Part shown: positions 51,980 to 62,646 of the stretch, in pieces
How positions within the stretch are numbered: the first letter of the stretch is position 1
How the letters are laid out: every line of letters starts with the position of its first letter
Source of the DNA: Marinobacter algicola DG893
GTDB taxonomy: Bacteria; Pseudomonadota; Gammaproteobacteria; Pseudomonadales; Oleiphilaceae
Assembly: GCF_000170835.1 (NCBI RefSeq)
Contig: NZ_ABCP01000002.1
Span: 248,001-312,000 of the forward strand
Direction of reading: 5' to 3'
DNA length: 64,000 bases
The notes under the pieces: generated by a model
The model's database searches: none
Told to the model about the DNA's origin: nothing
What the model saw: the letters and a program-made list of their open reading frames with translations, nothing else
Program-made: the position numbers and the translations under genes

Positions 51980-52885
51980 ATGGATAATCAGATTCTGATC
52001 ACCGGTGGCACAGGCTTCATCGGCCAACTATTGTGCCAACAACTGATCAGCAAAGGCTACGCACTAACCGTCTTCAGCAGACAGTCCACGGCAAACGTTC
52101 AGGCTCTGTGTGGGCGCGTGGAAGTAGTCGGAGATCTCGAGCAACTGCGACGTCATCCGGGTTTCGATGCTGTCATAAATCTTGCGGGCGAAGGCGTCGC
52201 AGATAAACGCTGGTCCGATAGCCGCAAACAGGAACTTCGGGACAGCCGTATCCGCCTGACTAACCTCCTGGCGAACGTGATAAGAAGTTGGGAATCACAT
52301 CCGCGTGTACTGGTGTCTGGCTCTGCGGTTGGCTTCTACGGCGACCAGGGCCGTGAACGCGTGACTGAGCAGACGCCACCCCATGACGAATTCACTCATC
52401 GCATGTGCCGTGACTGGGAACAGGAGGCTCTTAACCTGGAGGCTGACGGCGTTCGCGTGTGCCTGTCACGGACGGGGGTTGTTGCTGGCCCGGGTGGCGG
52501 TTTCCTGCAACGTATGCTTCTACCCTTTCGTCTGGGTCTCGGTGGACGACTTGGCAATGGCGAACAGTTCATGCCCTGGGTTCATCGGGACGACGTGGTT
52601 GCAGCGCTTATCTGGATGCTCGAGACAGAGAAGGCCAACGGCCCTTACAACGTAGTAAGCCCCAACCCGGTCACCAACCGGCAGTTTACAAGGTGCCTTG
52701 CCGGCGTTTTGGGGCGGCCAGCCATTTTCCCCGCACCGGGTCCGGTCCTTAAGTTGGCGCTGGGCGAAATGTCCCGGTTGTTACTGACCGGGCAGATGGC
52801 CATACCTGAAAAACTCGAAGCTGAAGGGTTCCAATTCAAATACCGTGATTTGAGCCCAGCCCTGGCGGATTCGGTAAGGTACTGA
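51980..52885 (+). CDS. TIGR01777 family NAD-dependent epimerase/dehydratase-like protein
   Basis: A 301-residue short-chain dehydrogenase of the atypical SDR39U1 group (YfcH in E. coli). The dinucleotide site is ILITGGTGFIGQLLCQQLIS. Other family segments are DAVINLAGEGVADKRWSDSR, VLVSGSAVGFYGDQGRERV, LSRTGVVAGPGGGFLQRMLL and MPWVHRDDVVAALIWMLET. The physiological substrate of this family is not known. It lies directly upstream of tRNA-Glu, which has its own promoter. Confidence 0.92.
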   Translation: MDNQILITGGTGFIGQLLCQQLISKGYALTVFSRQSTANVQALCGRVEVVGDLEQLRRHPGFDAVINLAGEGVADKRWSDSRKQELRDSRIRLTNLLANVIRSWESHPRVLVSGSAVGFYGDQGRERVTEQTPPHDEFTHRMCRDWEQEALNLEADGVRVCLSRTGVVAGPGGGFLQRMLLPFRLGLGGRLGNGEQFMPWVHRDDVVAALIWMLETEKANGPYNVVSPNPVTNRQFTRCLAGVLGRPAIFPAPGPVLKLALGEMSRLLLTGQMAIPEKLEAEGFQFKYRDLSPALADSVRY

Positions 52886-52910
52886 GGCTTTGATTTTTTT
52901 CAAAAACTGT

Positions 52911-52939
52911 TTGACAGCCCGCATCGCCTTACTTAATAT
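52911..52939 (+). promoter_or_regulatory. Strong sigma-70 promoter of tRNA-Glu
   Basis: A perfect TTGACA (52911-52916), a 17-nt spacer and TAATAT (52934-52939). The region after the -10 box is GC-rich (ACGCGCCACC), as at stringently controlled stable-RNA promoters. It begins 26 nt after the epimerase stop. Confidence 0.8.
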
Positions 52940-52977
52940 ACGCGCCACCTCGACGAGGCAAGGTTTTGAAGCGATGC

Positions 52978-53053
52978 GTCCCCTTCGTCTAGTGGCCTAG
53001 GACTCCGCCCTTTCACGGCGGCAACAGGGGTTCGAACCCCCTAGGGGACGCCA
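52978..53053 (+). tRNA. tRNA-Glu (TTC)
   Basis: 76 nt including the encoded CCA. The acceptor stem is GTCCCCT/AGGGGAC. The anticodon arm is CCGCC-CTTTCAC-GGCGG with anticodon TTC at 53012-53014. The T-arm holds GGTTCGAACC. All stems pair. It has its own strong promoter. No clear terminator follows in the next 60 nt. Confidence 0.97.
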
Positions 53054-53299
53054 TTTAAACAGCTTCTTTTCTTTTGCAGTTCTACGCTGCACCCGCAATT
53101 GTTCTGCCCTGCATGCGCAGGCGCTCAACCTTCCCCGCACACCAGTCATTGCCTTAAGATTACAACTCCTAAACAGTGACATGTTTTTCTCGGTTTTTCC
53201 TGTATTTGCGAGGCATTCGCAAGAAACTGCTGCTATAGTCCTGAGAACATTGTTTGACCGTTCTCTTTGAAACCTGCCAGGGTGGCCGAAGTATAGGAC

Positions 53300-55714
53300 A
53301 TGCAAAAACTGTTGACTCGCCTGCAACGATTTCGAACCGGGTCTCCCCTGTCCTTCAGGCTGCTCGCGTACATCCTGTTGTTCAGCTCGGTATTCACCCT
53401 CATCTCTTCGGCAATCCAGATATACTCGGATTACCGGAAGGACCTGTCACAGATCGACAGACGCATGATGGTGGTCGAAACCGGTTACACCTCCAGCCTG
53501 GCCCGCAGCCTGTGGGCGCTGGATCAGAAACTCCTCCAAACTCAGCTCGAAGGCATACTCAGCCTGCCAGACATCGTCCACCTGCGCCTCAAGATCGAAC
53601 CGGATTCAGAGCTGGTCATGGGAGAAATCCCCCGCAATGCCCAGACAACAAGCCACACGTTCAAGCTCACCCATCAGGGTGATGAGATGTTCAGCCTTGG
53701 TCAGTTGACCGTTACCGCCGATCTCAGACGCGTGTTCTCGGACATGCGCCGAAAAGTTGTGCTGGTGCTAACCACCCAGTTCCTGAAGACTTTTTTCGTT
53801 TCTATCCTGATCATCTGGATATTCCAGTATTTTATCGCGCGCCACCTGACCACCATGGCCAACTATGCCCGCAATTTCTCCCTTAACAACCTGTCAGATC
53901 CGCTTGAATTGGATCGACCGGACACCCAACTGAACCGAAATGACGAGCTGGCCCAGGTCACCGTCGCTATCAACCAGATGCGGGAACGTCTCAACGACGA
54001 CCTCGAACGACAGGAGCGTGATGCCCAGGAGATCCGCAAGTTCTCCAAGGCTATTGAACAAAGTCCGTCCTCGGTTCTTATCTGTGATCGCCAATGGCGT
54101 ATTGAATATGCCAACCAGAAGTTCAGCCAACTTACCGGTTATGACAACGCAGTCATCTGTGGCAAACACCCGGGCATGGTGTCGGAGGATGCCCAGGCCC
54201 ACCGGGAAAACCGTCAGCTTTGGCAGTCCATTCGATTACAGGTGCAGCGAGTGGGTGTCTGGCAGGGTGAAATCAACAGCGTCCGCAAGAACGGTGAACG
54301 CTTCTGGGAACAATTGATCGTAACCCCCATCAAGAATTCCAAGGGCGACGCCACGGGTTACTTGATCCTTGGCGAAGATATCAGTATTCGAAAGCGCTAC
54401 GAGCAACAACTTCTCCGACAGGCCAATTACGACATCCTGACCGGGCTTCCCAACAGGATGCTCGCTTTGGACCGTCTGAAACTGGCCCTGGCACAAGCAA
54501 GACGGGAAAGTTCTCTGGTTGGCGTGATGTTTCTCGACCTGGACAACTTCAAGCACATTAACGACACCCTGGGGCACGACGCCGGCGACAACCTGTTGAT
54601 AGAGGCCGCACGACGGATTTCAAGCTGCCTGCGGGGTACAAGCACCGTCGCGAGGCTTGGTGGCGACGAGTTCCTCGTGATATTGCCGGGCCTGACGGGC
54701 CCCGAGGCAACGTCCCAGGTGGCGGAACGTATTCTCAAAACGTTTGCCCCTCCTTACCTGCTGAACGGCCAGGAAGTGTTCGTCACCACCAGTATTGGCA
54801 TCTCCATTTTCCCGAACGACTCGGATAACAGCGGCACCCTGCTCCAACACGCCGATGCCGCCATGTACCAGGCCAAACATAAGGGCAAAAGTGCCTACGC
54901 TCACTTTGCCCCGGAAATGACGGAAGTTTCCCATGAGCGGCTGCAGATGGAATCGTTGATGCGCCGGGCCCTGGAGCAAAAAGAGTTTGAACTCTACTAC
55001 CAGCCCATTGTTCGCACGGAGTCCGGCCAACTGTGCTCTGCCGAAGCCCTGTTGCGCTGGAACAACCCCGGTATGGGCATGGTGATGCCCGACCGGTTTA
55101 TACCCCTGGCGGAAGAAACCGGACTGATAACGCCCATCGGCGAATGGGTGTTGCAGGAAGCCTGCCTGGCGGCCATGCGCTGGAAAGCATCCACTGGCAC
55201 CGACATCGGTATTTCCGTCAACGTATCTCCCAGGCAGTTCAGGGACCCGGGCTTTGTCGACACGGTCATGAATGCGCTCGATGCCAGCGGCTTGCCTCCC
55301 CAGCAACTGGAACTGGAAATTACTGAGCGACTGATCCTGGACAACACCATAGAAACCGCCGATATCCTGCGGCAACTCGATCAATCCGGCATTCGCCTGT
55401 CGGTCGACGACTTCGGTACCGGGTATTCGGCTCTCAGTTACCTCAAGAGCTACCCCTTCGATACCCTGAAAATCGACAAATCCTTTGTACAGGATGTAAT
55501 GAAAGAGCGGGAGGATGCCTCACTGGTGAAGGCCATCATTAACATGGCTCACAGTCTTGGCTTGCGTGTGATTGCCGAAGGCGTGGAAGAGGAAGCCCAG
55601 ACACACTTCCTGCAACATGAAGGCTGCGACTATTCACAAGGCTATTTCTACAGCAGACCTCTGCCCGAAAACGAGTTTCAGCAGTGGCTAAAAACCAATC
55701 ATCGCGCCCTTTGA
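53300..55714 (+). CDS. Membrane PAS-GGDEF-EAL protein (c-di-GMP turnover)
   Basis: An 804-residue inner-membrane protein. Transmembrane segments lie at about 20-41 and 157-179 and enclose a periplasmic sensor region of about 115 residues. A HAMP-like linker (180-235) follows. A PAS domain spans about 245-365 (IEYANQKFSQLTGYDNAVIC). The GGDEF domain starts near 375, with an intact GGDEF at 454-458. The inhibitory RxxD site is lost (R445-G-T-S448). The EAL domain has EAL at 582-584 and the loop DDFGTGYSALSYLKSYPF. Both domains look active, so it could make or degrade c-di-GMP depending on signal. The ribosome-binding site is weak. Confidence 0.93.
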   Translation: MQKLLTRLQRFRTGSPLSFRLLAYILLFSSVFTLISSAIQIYSDYRKDLSQIDRRMMVVETGYTSSLARSLWALDQKLLQTQLEGILSLPDIVHLRLKIEPDSELVMGEIPRNAQTTSHTFKLTHQGDEMFSLGQLTVTADLRRVFSDMRRKVVLVLTTQFLKTFFVSILIIWIFQYFIARHLTTMANYARNFSLNNLSDPLELDRPDTQLNRNDELAQVTVAINQMRERLNDDLERQERDAQEIRKFSKAIEQSPSSVLICDRQWRIEYANQKFSQLTGYDNAVICGKHPGMVSEDAQAHRENRQLWQSIRLQVQRVGVWQGEINSVRKNGERFWEQLIVTPIKNSKGDATGYLILGEDISIRKRYEQQLLRQANYDILTGLPNRMLALDRLKLALAQARRESSLVGVMFLDLDNFKHINDTLGHDAGDNLLIEAARRISSCLRGTSTVARLGGDEFLVILPGLTGPEATSQVAERILKTFAPPYLLNGQEVFVTTSIGISIFPNDSDNSGTLLQHADAAMYQAKHKGKSAYAHFAPEMTEVSHERLQMESLMRRALEQKEFELYYQPIVRTESGQLCSAEALLRWNNPGMGMVMPDRFIPLAEETGLITPIGEWVLQEACLAAMRWKASTGTDIGISVNVSPRQFRDPGFVDTVMNALDASGLPPQQLELEITERLILDNTIETADILRQLDQSGIRLSVDDFGTGYSALSYLKSYPFDTLKIDKSFVQDVMKEREDASLVKAIINMAHSLGLRVIAEGVEEEAQTHFLQHEGCDYSQGYFYSRPLPENEFQQWLKTNHRAL

Positions 55715-55749
55715 TCCAGCACCGACTGGCGCTGCCCTGACGGACCGGC

Positions 55750-57174
55750 TCATCGCTTCTTGCTCTTCATTCGCGCTTTTTTCCGCACAGGCCGCCCTTT
55801 CTTCAGGTCATTGTCCTGCTTGACCTTCTGACGCGGTGTCAGCCGGCTAACCTTGTTAGCGAACGGGTTTTCACTGGAACGGAACTCGAAACGAATGGGG
55901 GAACCATTGACCTTCAAAACCTTGCGGAAGGTATTCTCCAGATACCGCTTGTAAGCCCCCGGCAATGCGTCAGTCTGGTTTCCGTGCACCACAATCACCG
56001 GAGGGTTGGACCCACCCTGGTGGGCGTATCGCAATTTTATTCGGCGCCCCTGTACAAGTGGCGGCTGGTGCTGAGCCGTAGCGTCCTGGAGGATGGCCGT
56101 CAGGCGATTGGTCGGCCACTTGGCCATCGCTGACTCATAGCAGGCATGAACCGAATCGTACATAACCCCCACGCCGGACCCGTGAAGCGCAGATATATAA
56201 TGCTTGTCCGCGTAGTCAAGAAAGTCCAGACGGCGCTGAACCTGCTCTTTTACCTTGGCCCGGTCTTCCGGGTCCATACCATCCCATTTGTTGACCGCAA
56301 CCACCAGGGAGCGCCCGGCGTCCAGAACAAAGCCAATCAGATGCAGATCCTGGTCTACCAGACCTTCTCGGGCGTCGATAACCAGGATGACCACATGGGC
56401 GTCGTCGATGGCCTGAAGGGTCTTGATAATCGAAAACTTCTCCACCACTTCACTAACGTTCTTGCGACGACGCACACCAGCTGTATCAATCAGTGTGTAC
56501 TGGTTATCCATGCGCTCAAACGGAATGTAAACGCTGTCCCGGGTGGTACCGGGCATGTCATAGACAATCACCCGGTCTTCTCCGAGCATGCGATTGACCA
56601 GTGTTGACTTGCCTACGTTCGGCCGCCCGACAATGCCAATGCGGATGCCTGGATAACGATCAGCACGGTCCTGCGCTTCACGCTCTTCCTCGGACGGCAG
56701 CAACTCTTCCAGCATGGAGCGAATGCCCCGGTTGTGAGAGGCGGCAATCAGGTAGGTGGAGTCGAAGCCCAGAGCATAGAAGTCAGAAGCGGCAATGTCG
56801 GGATCCTGGCCGTCAGTTTTGTTGACCACGAGATGCGCCCGCTTACCGGTCTTGCGCAGATGGGCAGCAATCAGCTCATCGCCGCCATTAAGGCCGGCCT
56901 TGCCATCGACCAGAAACAGGACAATGTCTGCTTCCTCGACAGCCTGCATGGACTGGCGAGCCATTTCAGCGTCCAGGCCTTCCTCGCCCCCGGTCAGGCC
57001 ACCGGTATCAATCACGATAAAGCGCTGTCCCTCGTAATTGCCCTCACCGTATTTACGATCACGGGTTAAACCGGGGAAATCCGCTACAAGCGCATCCCGG
57101 GACCGTGTCATTTGATTAAACAGTGTCGATTTGCCCACATTGGGACGTCCGACAAGAGCAATTACAGGGGTCAT
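55750..57174 (-). CDS. der: Ribosome-assembly GTPase Der (EngA)
   Basis: A 474-residue protein with two GTPase domains in tandem. The P-loops are [13 protein letters not shown] (near residue 8) and [13 protein letters not shown] (near residue 188). The G3 and G4 motifs are DTGGLTGG with NKTD, and DTAGVRRR with NKWD. The C-terminal KH-like domain follows ([20 protein letters not shown]), with a basic tail ([14 protein letters not shown]). Der acts in late 50S ribosome assembly. It lies 62 nt after bamB. Confidence 0.96.
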   Translation of the reverse strand: MTPVIALVGRPNVGKSTLFNQMTRSRDALVADFPGLTRDRKYGEGNYEGQRFIVIDTGGLTGGEEGLDAEMARQSMQAVEEADIVLFLVDGKAGLNGGDELIAAHLRKTGKRAHLVVNKTDGQDPDIAASDFYALGFDSTYLIAASHNRGIRSMLEELLPSEEEREAQDRADRYPGIRIGIVGRPNVGKSTLVNRMLGEDRVIVYDMPGTTRDSVYIPFERMDNQYTLIDTAGVRRRKNVSEVVEKFSIIKTLQAIDDAHVVILVIDAREGLVDQDLHLIGFVLDAGRSLVVAVNKWDGMDPEDRAKVKEQVQRRLDFLDYADKHYISALHGSGVGVMYDSVHACYESAMAKWPTNRLTAILQDATAQHQPPLVQGRRIKLRYAHQGGSNPPVIVVHGNQTDALPGAYKRYLENTFRKVLKVNGSPIRFEFRSSENPFANKVSRLTPRQKVKQDNDLKKGRPVRKKARMKSKKR

Positions 57175-57236
57175 AGTCTTTCGCTACACATTAAACAGGG
57201 CCCGCGCTTCACAGCGATAGGGCCGGAAAGGAGCAC

Positions 57237-58409
57237 TCAGTCGAGCGTCCGGAGTTTCAATACCGACAGTTTACCGCTATTGCCATACACAAGAAGGTTA
57301 CCGTTCTGCAGGCGCTGGAAAGCTACCCGTAGGCCCTCGTCGTCAAATTCAAGCTGCCCCTTCAGGCTGCCGTCTTCCAGCGACAGCATATGAATGTATC
57401 CCTCGAAATCACCAATCAATAGGTGATCCTCATAGACAACCGGCTGCGTCGGCTGGCGCCAGGACAAACGATCCTGAACCCACAACTCGCGACGGTCGGA
57501 ACCGCGGTAGGCGGTGATCTCACCGTTGGCACCGGAGACAAAAATATTACCGTTGCCGATCATTGGTGACTGCAGGCTGGAGGCAGAACGACTCCAGATT
57601 TCCTGCCCGGTTTGAAGGTCCACCAGCGCAAGCTTGCCCTGATAGCCCACAATCATCGCTGCACTCTCCAGAATCAGCGGCTCACCGGCCACATCAACAA
57701 GACGCTCAAGTTCGGTACGGCCCTGCGGCTGGCCAACTTCATACTGCCAGATGGGCTGACCGTTCTCAGTGGAGATTGCCATTAGCTTGCCGTTGGCCAG
57801 CGAAGCCAGTACAAGATCTGCCCCTACAAGTGGCGAGGCCGCTGCACGTATCGACAGGACCGGGACATCACTATCGTATTGCCATGCCTGCTCCCCGGTG
57901 GCGGCATCGAATGCCAGCACCTTGCCATCGATGGTCTGTGCCACCACCAGGCGTCCGTTGGACTGGGGGGATGCCAACACCTCGTTGGGCAAAGGCTGCC
58001 TCCAAAGCGCAGAGCCATCCTCGCGCGCGAGGGCCATCAGCTCAGCATCACGGGAGACCAGATACAGGTTATCCTGATCGCCACCAACGCCGGCACTGAT
58101 TTCCTCGTCAAGATCCCGGAACCAGAATACCTCACCGTTTTCGGATGCGACGGCATAGACTTCACCATCGGCCGACGCGGCATACAATCGCTCTCCAGTG
58201 TTTAGAGGGGCAAGGTACAGGAACTTGTCATCATGCCCGTCCCCAACGCTCATGCTCCAGACAGGCTCAAGCTCGACGCTGGATGAAATCTCCGGAACCG
58301 GTGCAGGTTGCTCAAAGGTGTCACTGGTGCTACATCCTGCCAGAACAGCCAATGCCAGCATGCCTGCTAGCGAAAGGAGTCTTGTATGCCCATTAACCAA
58401 CCAGGGCAT
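57237..58409 (-). CDS. bamB: Outer-membrane assembly lipoprotein BamB
   Basis: A 390-residue lipoprotein of the BAM complex, which inserts beta-barrel proteins in the outer membrane. The signal ends in the lipobox LAVLAGC with C26 lipidated. The mature part is an eight-bladed beta-propeller of PQQ-like repeats, for example GEVYAVASENGEVFWFRDL, DGKVLAFDAATGEQAWQYD and LALVDLQTGQEIWSRS. The start shares one base with the yfgM stop (TGATG). The pair yfgM-bamB is conserved in gammaproteobacteria. Confidence 0.94.
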   Translation of the reverse strand: MPWLVNGHTRLLSLAGMLALAVLAGCSTSDTFEQPAPVPEISSSVELEPVWSMSVGDGHDDKFLYLAPLNTGERLYAASADGEVYAVASENGEVFWFRDLDEEISAGVGGDQDNLYLVSRDAELMALAREDGSALWRQPLPNEVLASPQSNGRLVVAQTIDGKVLAFDAATGEQAWQYDSDVPVLSIRAAASPLVGADLVLASLANGKLMAISTENGQPIWQYEVGQPQGRTELERLVDVAGEPLILESAAMIVGYQGKLALVDLQTGQEIWSRSASSLQSPMIGNGNIFVSGANGEITAYRGSDRRELWVQDRLSWRQPTQPVVYEDHLLIGDFEGYIHMLSLEDGSLKGQLEFDDEGLRVAFQRLQNGNLLVYGNSGKLSVLKLRTLD

Positions 58410-59065
58410 CAGGCTCCCTCCTCAACACCAAGGTCGGATAACTTGAGCTCAAGAATGCCGCTACGACCTTGCTGATTCATTTCGCGGGCCGCCAGATACG
58501 CTTCACGAGCCCCTTCGCGATTGCCCTGGGCGAGTAGAATATCGCCTTTAAGCTCGGTAAAAATAGCGCCGAAACTGCCGGTATTGCCCGTACCCTCGAT
58601 GGTCGCCAAAGCATCTTCGTACTGTTCCGCCGCGAACTGAGCACGGGCCAGGCGGTTGCGAATAACCATCGCCAAAGCTCCGCTTTCGCCGGCCTTTTCC
58701 TGCGCCCAGGTCAGGGACTCGATCGCTCCCTCCGGATCGCCCTGATCCATAACCTGCTGACGAGCAAGCATCAACATGCCGTAGATAGCGAAAGCGCTGT
58801 CGCTGTATTCTTCCCGCAGGTTCTCAGCCACGTAGGCAACAGTATCAGCGCGATTTTCATCGGTCTCATCGCTATAGGCATTGATCAGCTCGGCAAACTG
58901 GGAAGCGGCTTCCGTACGCTGCTGCATTTGATGGTTCTGCCAGGCCTGCCACCCGAAAACAATAGCCAGCGCCGCACCGACGCCAATCAGGAGCGAGCTG
59001 CCATTCTTCTTCCACCAGTCCTTGATTGCCTGGACCGTTTCTTCCTCAGTACGCATTTCAGCCAT
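58409..59065 (-). CDS. yfgM: YfgM-type periplasmic TPR protein
   Basis: A 218-residue protein with one N-terminal transmembrane segment (about 23-41, LLIGVGAALAIVFGWQAW) and a periplasmic TPR-like domain. In E. coli YfgM associates with the SecYEG translocon and with PpiD, and links to periplasmic chaperones. Features are AEMRTEEETVQAIKDWWKKN at the N-terminus and helical repeats such as IESLTWAQEKAGESGALAMV. It is 50 nt after hisS and coupled to bamB. Confidence 0.9.
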   Translation of the reverse strand: MAEMRTEEETVQAIKDWWKKNGSSLLIGVGAALAIVFGWQAWQNHQMQQRTEAASQFAELINAYSDETDENRADTVAYVAENLREEYSDSAFAIYGMLMLARQQVMDQGDPEGAIESLTWAQEKAGESGALAMVIRNRLARAQFAAEQYEDALATIEGTGNTGSFGAIFTELKGDILLAQGNREGAREAYLAAREMNQQGRSGILELKLSDLGVEEGA

Positions 59066-59115
59066 GATGACTCCTGCAATAGATGATTATTATGCTGTAA
59101 CTTGTCGGCGCGCCA

Positions 59116-60396
59116 TCAGCGGCCAAGCAGTTCTTCAAGCGTCGCGGCCAGGTCGCCCTGGGCAACGTCCTGTTGCGCCTCGTCTGACCGTAACGGCTTT
59201 AGGCCGGCTGTCCCGTTGGCAACCTCATTCTCACCCAGAATAACCGCGTAACGGGCGCCACTGCGATCCGCCTTTTTCATCTGACTCTTGAAACTACCGC
59301 CGCCGCAGTGGCCCATAACCGTCACGCCCGGCAAGGCATCGCGAAGGGATTCCCCCAGCGCCAATGCGGGTGCCACGGTGGATTCGCCCATAGCCGCAAC
59401 ATACACATCGACATTGCCATTGGCACTGTCTGGCACAAGGTTAAGCGTTTCCAGCAGCAGAATCAGCCGTTCGAGCCCCATGGCGAAACCGACCGCAACC
59501 GTTGACTTGCCTCCCAGTTGCTCCACCAGGCCATCGTAGCGACCACCGGCGCATATCGTGCCCTGGGCACCCAGACTGTCGGTAATCCACTCGAACACGG
59601 TTTTGCCATAATAGTCGAGCCCGCGAACCAGCTTTGAATTCACCGTATACTCGATGCCAGCTGCGTCCAGCAACGAGCGCAACTGCCGGAAATGCTCCCG
59701 AGACTCATCGTCGAGGTAATCATCCAGGCGAGGCGCGTCCACCAGAAGCCTCTGAGTCTCCGGGTTCTTGCTGTCCAGAATGCGCAGCGGGTTAGAGCCC
59801 AACCGCCGCTGGCTGTCATCATCCAACTGGTCCCGGTAATCCGAGAGGTAGGCCACCAAGGCTTCCCGGTATTCCTTTCGGGCGGCCGACGTACCAATGG
59901 AATTGATTTCCAGGCGGGTATGCTCACATAGCCCAAGTGCGCGCCAGAGCCTGGCGGTCAGTACCAGGAGTTCGGCATCGATATCGGGGCCGGCCATACC
60001 AAAGCATTCCACACCAATCTGGTGGAACTGGCGATAACGGCCTTTCTGGGGGCGCTCATGACGGAACATGGGGCCGGTGTACCACAGGCGACGGGTCTGG
60101 TTGAAAAGCAGACCATGCTCCTCCGCGGCACGAACACAGCCGGCAGTGCCTTCAGGACGCAGGGTCAGGCTGTCGCCATTGCGATCCTCGAAGGTGTACA
60201 TTTCTTTCTCGACAATATCCGTTACTTCGCCAATGGAACGCTTGAACAGGTCCGTCTGCTCAACCACAGGCATGCGGATTTCCTGATAACCGTACTGGGA
60301 AAGCACTTTCCGGACCGTGTCCTCCACAAACTGCCACACCGGCGTCTGCTCTGGCAGGATATCGTTCATCCCGCGGATTGCCTGGATCTTAGCCAA
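59116..60396 (-). CDS. hisS: Histidyl-tRNA synthetase
   Basis: A 426-residue class II aminoacyl-tRNA synthetase. [20 protein letters not shown] opens the protein. Motif 2 lies around [20 protein letters not shown]. The histidine-specific motifs are [15 protein letters not shown] and [18 protein letters not shown]. The anticodon-binding domain is C-terminal. It follows ispG by 46 nt, in the conserved order rodZ-ispG-hisS-yfgM-bamB-der. Confidence 0.96.
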   Translation of the reverse strand: MAKIQAIRGMNDILPEQTPVWQFVEDTVRKVLSQYGYQEIRMPVVEQTDLFKRSIGEVTDIVEKEMYTFEDRNGDSLTLRPEGTAGCVRAAEEHGLLFNQTRRLWYTGPMFRHERPQKGRYRQFHQIGVECFGMAGPDIDAELLVLTARLWRALGLCEHTRLEINSIGTSAARKEYREALVAYLSDYRDQLDDDSQRRLGSNPLRILDSKNPETQRLLVDAPRLDDYLDDESREHFRQLRSLLDAAGIEYTVNSKLVRGLDYYGKTVFEWITDSLGAQGTICAGGRYDGLVEQLGGKSTVAVGFAMGLERLILLLETLNLVPDSANGNVDVYVAAMGESTVAPALALGESLRDALPGVTVMGHCGGGSFKSQMKKADRSGARYAVILGENEVANGTAGLKPLRSDEAQQDVAQGDLAATLEELLGR

Positions 60397-60442
60397 GTTA
60401 CTACCTTATCTGTATCTGTTTTGGTGATTGGACGATCTGCTC

Positions 60443-61561
60443 TCAGTCGGCCGAGCGGGTAATGATCGCGTCTTCCTTTTCCTTGCGACGGGCCACTTCC
60501 TCGCGGATCAGCCGTTCCAGGTCGTCGGTCAGATTGGCGTTATCGAGTTTCTGATTGGGCTTGCCCGCTGCGTAGAACAGGTTCTTGGGACTGCCGCCGG
60601 TCAAGCCCAGATCTGCCACCTTGGCCTCACCCGGTCCGTTGACGATACAGCCAATGATGGCAACATCCAGCGACTCGTTGACGTCCTCCAGGCGAGCCTC
60701 AAGGTCATTCATGGTCTGGATGACATCGAAATTCTGGCGTGAACAGCTTGGGCAGGCGACAAAATTGATACCCCGGCTTCGCAGGCGCAAACTTTTGAGA
60801 ATATCGAAGCCGACCTTGATTTCCTGCACCGGGTCTGCCGCGAGCGACACCCTGATGGTGTCCCCAATGCCGTCCATCAGCAGCATTCCCAGACCAATGG
60901 AGGATTTGACCGTGCCGGAACGGAAACCACCTGCTTCGGTGATACCCAGATGCAGCGGTTGTTCAATCTGTGCGGCGATCTGACGATAGGCCGCCACCGT
61001 CATGAAAACTTCCGATGCCTTGAGGCTAACCTTGAAATTCTGAAAATCGTGTTTGTCCAGAATATCGATATGGCGCATGGCGGATTCCACCAACGCCTCC
61101 GGTGTGGGTTCGCCATACTTGCGCTGCAGGGCCTTTTCCAGCGAGCCTGCGTTAACGCCAATACGAATCGGGATATTGCGATCCCGTGCGGCACTGATCA
61201 CGGCGCTGACACGGTCATCCCGGCCGATATTACCCGGATTGATACGAAGACAATCAACTCCCAGTTCAGCCACCCTCAAAGCGATCCGGTGATCGAAGTG
61301 GATGTCGGCCACCAAGGGTACCGACACCATTGAGCGAATCTTGCCGAACGCTTCCGCAGCATCCATCGTAGGCACGGATACCCGCACAATGTCCGCTCCA
61401 GCCTCCTGCAGAGCACGGATCTGGCCAACGGTTGCATCCACGTCGCAGGTGTTGGTGTTGGTCATGCTCTGAACAGCAATGGGCGCATCCCCACCCACGG
61501 GAACATCGCCTACCATTATCTGGCGTGATTTGCGTCTTTTAATCGGAGATTCGTGATTCAT
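60443..61561 (-). CDS. ispG: 4-hydroxy-3-methylbut-2-enyl diphosphate synthase IspG
   Basis: A 372-residue protein from the ATG at 61561, exactly the E. coli length. A TTG at 61579 is in frame but is unnecessary, and AGCAGG precedes the ATG by 5 nt. IspG makes HMBPP in the MEP isoprenoid pathway. The [4Fe-4S] cysteines are in [12 protein letters not shown] and [13 protein letters not shown]. The barrel domain begins [20 protein letters not shown]. It lies 35 nt after rodZ. Confidence 0.96.
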   Translation of the reverse strand: MNHESPIKRRKSRQIMVGDVPVGGDAPIAVQSMTNTNTCDVDATVGQIRALQEAGADIVRVSVPTMDAAEAFGKIRSMVSVPLVADIHFDHRIALRVAELGVDCLRINPGNIGRDDRVSAVISAARDRNIPIRIGVNAGSLEKALQRKYGEPTPEALVESAMRHIDILDKHDFQNFKVSLKASEVFMTVAAYRQIAAQIEQPLHLGITEAGGFRSGTVKSSIGLGMLLMDGIGDTIRVSLAADPVQEIKVGFDILKSLRLRSRGINFVACPSCSRQNFDVIQTMNDLEARLEDVNESLDVAIIGCIVNGPGEAKVADLGLTGGSPKNLFYAAGKPNQKLDNANLTDDLERLIREEVARRKEKEDAIITRSAD

Positions 61562-61596
61562 ATAGCCTGCTAACCGCAAAAGAGGGTTCGAAACGT

Positions 61597-62646
61597 TCAG
61601 ATATCCAGCGTGAACTCTGCTCGGTTGTTGACCACCCGATAACCGGAAAGGTCAATCGGTTGACCATCAAATCTTATGGATTCGATGGCATCGACCGCGC
61701 CGACAACAACGTCGATGGGCAGCCTGCCTGATACATTAATCCTGTCGCCATCCCGTTGCAGGGAGCCCACCAGACGATTGCCTGCCGAGTCGGTGACCTG
61801 AACCCAGCACTCGTCGCTAAATGTCATTTCCAGGCGGGCGCTACCAACGGCTGCCGTTGGCTGGGCACTCTCCTGAAACGCTGGTTCCGGCTCACTGGTC
61901 ACCACCGGAACCCGGCTCACATCAACCTCTTCGGCAGCAGGTTGCGCAGCAGGAGCGGAATCCTCTTCGACCACCGGGGCCGGAGAGCCGGAATCCGGCT
62001 CATTCACCTGAGGCTGCTCGGGTAGTCCTGCCAACTCGTTATTGTCCTCAACGATTGACGCTTCATCAACCGGCTCGGAGAGCGCTGCTTCGGTTCCCGG
62101 CTCAGATAACTCGGTATCGACAGTGCCATCCACCGAGGCCATCTCTTCGGTCGGTTCAGGCTGCGCGGAAGCATTTGGTTCCGAGGAAACTGTCGGCTCG
62201 GCCGTGTCGCCTGTTATACCGTCCAATTCACCCGTAAAACGCAGTGCGAGAAACGCGATTACTGCTATGGCCAACATGAGGAGCAAAAGCTTCGCGACGC
62301 GTCGCTTGCGCCGCCTGCGACGCTCAATATCAATCAGCGGATTGGCTTCTTCTGCCTGAACTTTTTGCTGTCGAAGCGGTTCCAGCTCTTCATCCAGCGT
62401 TGCGATCACCGCATCCGGATCAAGGTCAACCTGTCGCGCGTAGGTTCTGACATAGCCTTTAAGGAACAGTTCACTGTCGATCTGTTCATACTTCCCGTCC
62501 TCTATCGCCTGAATCACCGCCGGGCGAAGATGTTGGGCATCGGCCACGGCGGAAACACTGAGCCCCTTCTGCTCACGCGCACGTTTGAGCAACTGGCCCG
62601 TAGGCTCATTCAGGCTCGACGGTTGTTGTGCGTCATCACTGTCCAT
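61597..62646 (-). CDS. rodZ: Cell-shape protein RodZ
   Basis: A 349-residue bitopic membrane protein linking MreB to the cell-wall elongation machinery. An N-terminal helix-turn-helix domain ([20 protein letters not shown]) binds MreB. A basic juxtamembrane stretch (RRRRKRR) precedes the transmembrane segment [18 protein letters not shown] at about 120-137. A long acidic Ser/Pro/Glu-rich periplasmic linker follows. The C-terminal DUF4115 domain ([20 protein letters not shown]) is intact. The start overlaps the end of pilF by 11 nt. Confidence 0.93.
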   Translation of the reverse strand: MDSDDAQQPSSLNEPTGQLLKRAREQKGLSVSAVADAQHLRPAVIQAIEDGKYEQIDSELFLKGYVRTYARQVDLDPDAVIATLDEELEPLRQQKVQAEEANPLIDIERRRRRKRRVAKLLLLMLAIAVIAFLALRFTGELDGITGDTAEPTVSSEPNASAQPEPTEEMASVDGTVDTELSEPGTEAALSEPVDEASIVEDNNELAGLPEQPQVNEPDSGSPAPVVEEDSAPAAQPAAEEVDVSRVPVVTSEPEPAFQESAQPTAAVGSARLEMTFSDECWVQVTDSAGNRLVGSLQRDGDRINVSGRLPIDVVVGAVDAIESIRFDGQPIDLSGYRVVNNRAEFTLDI

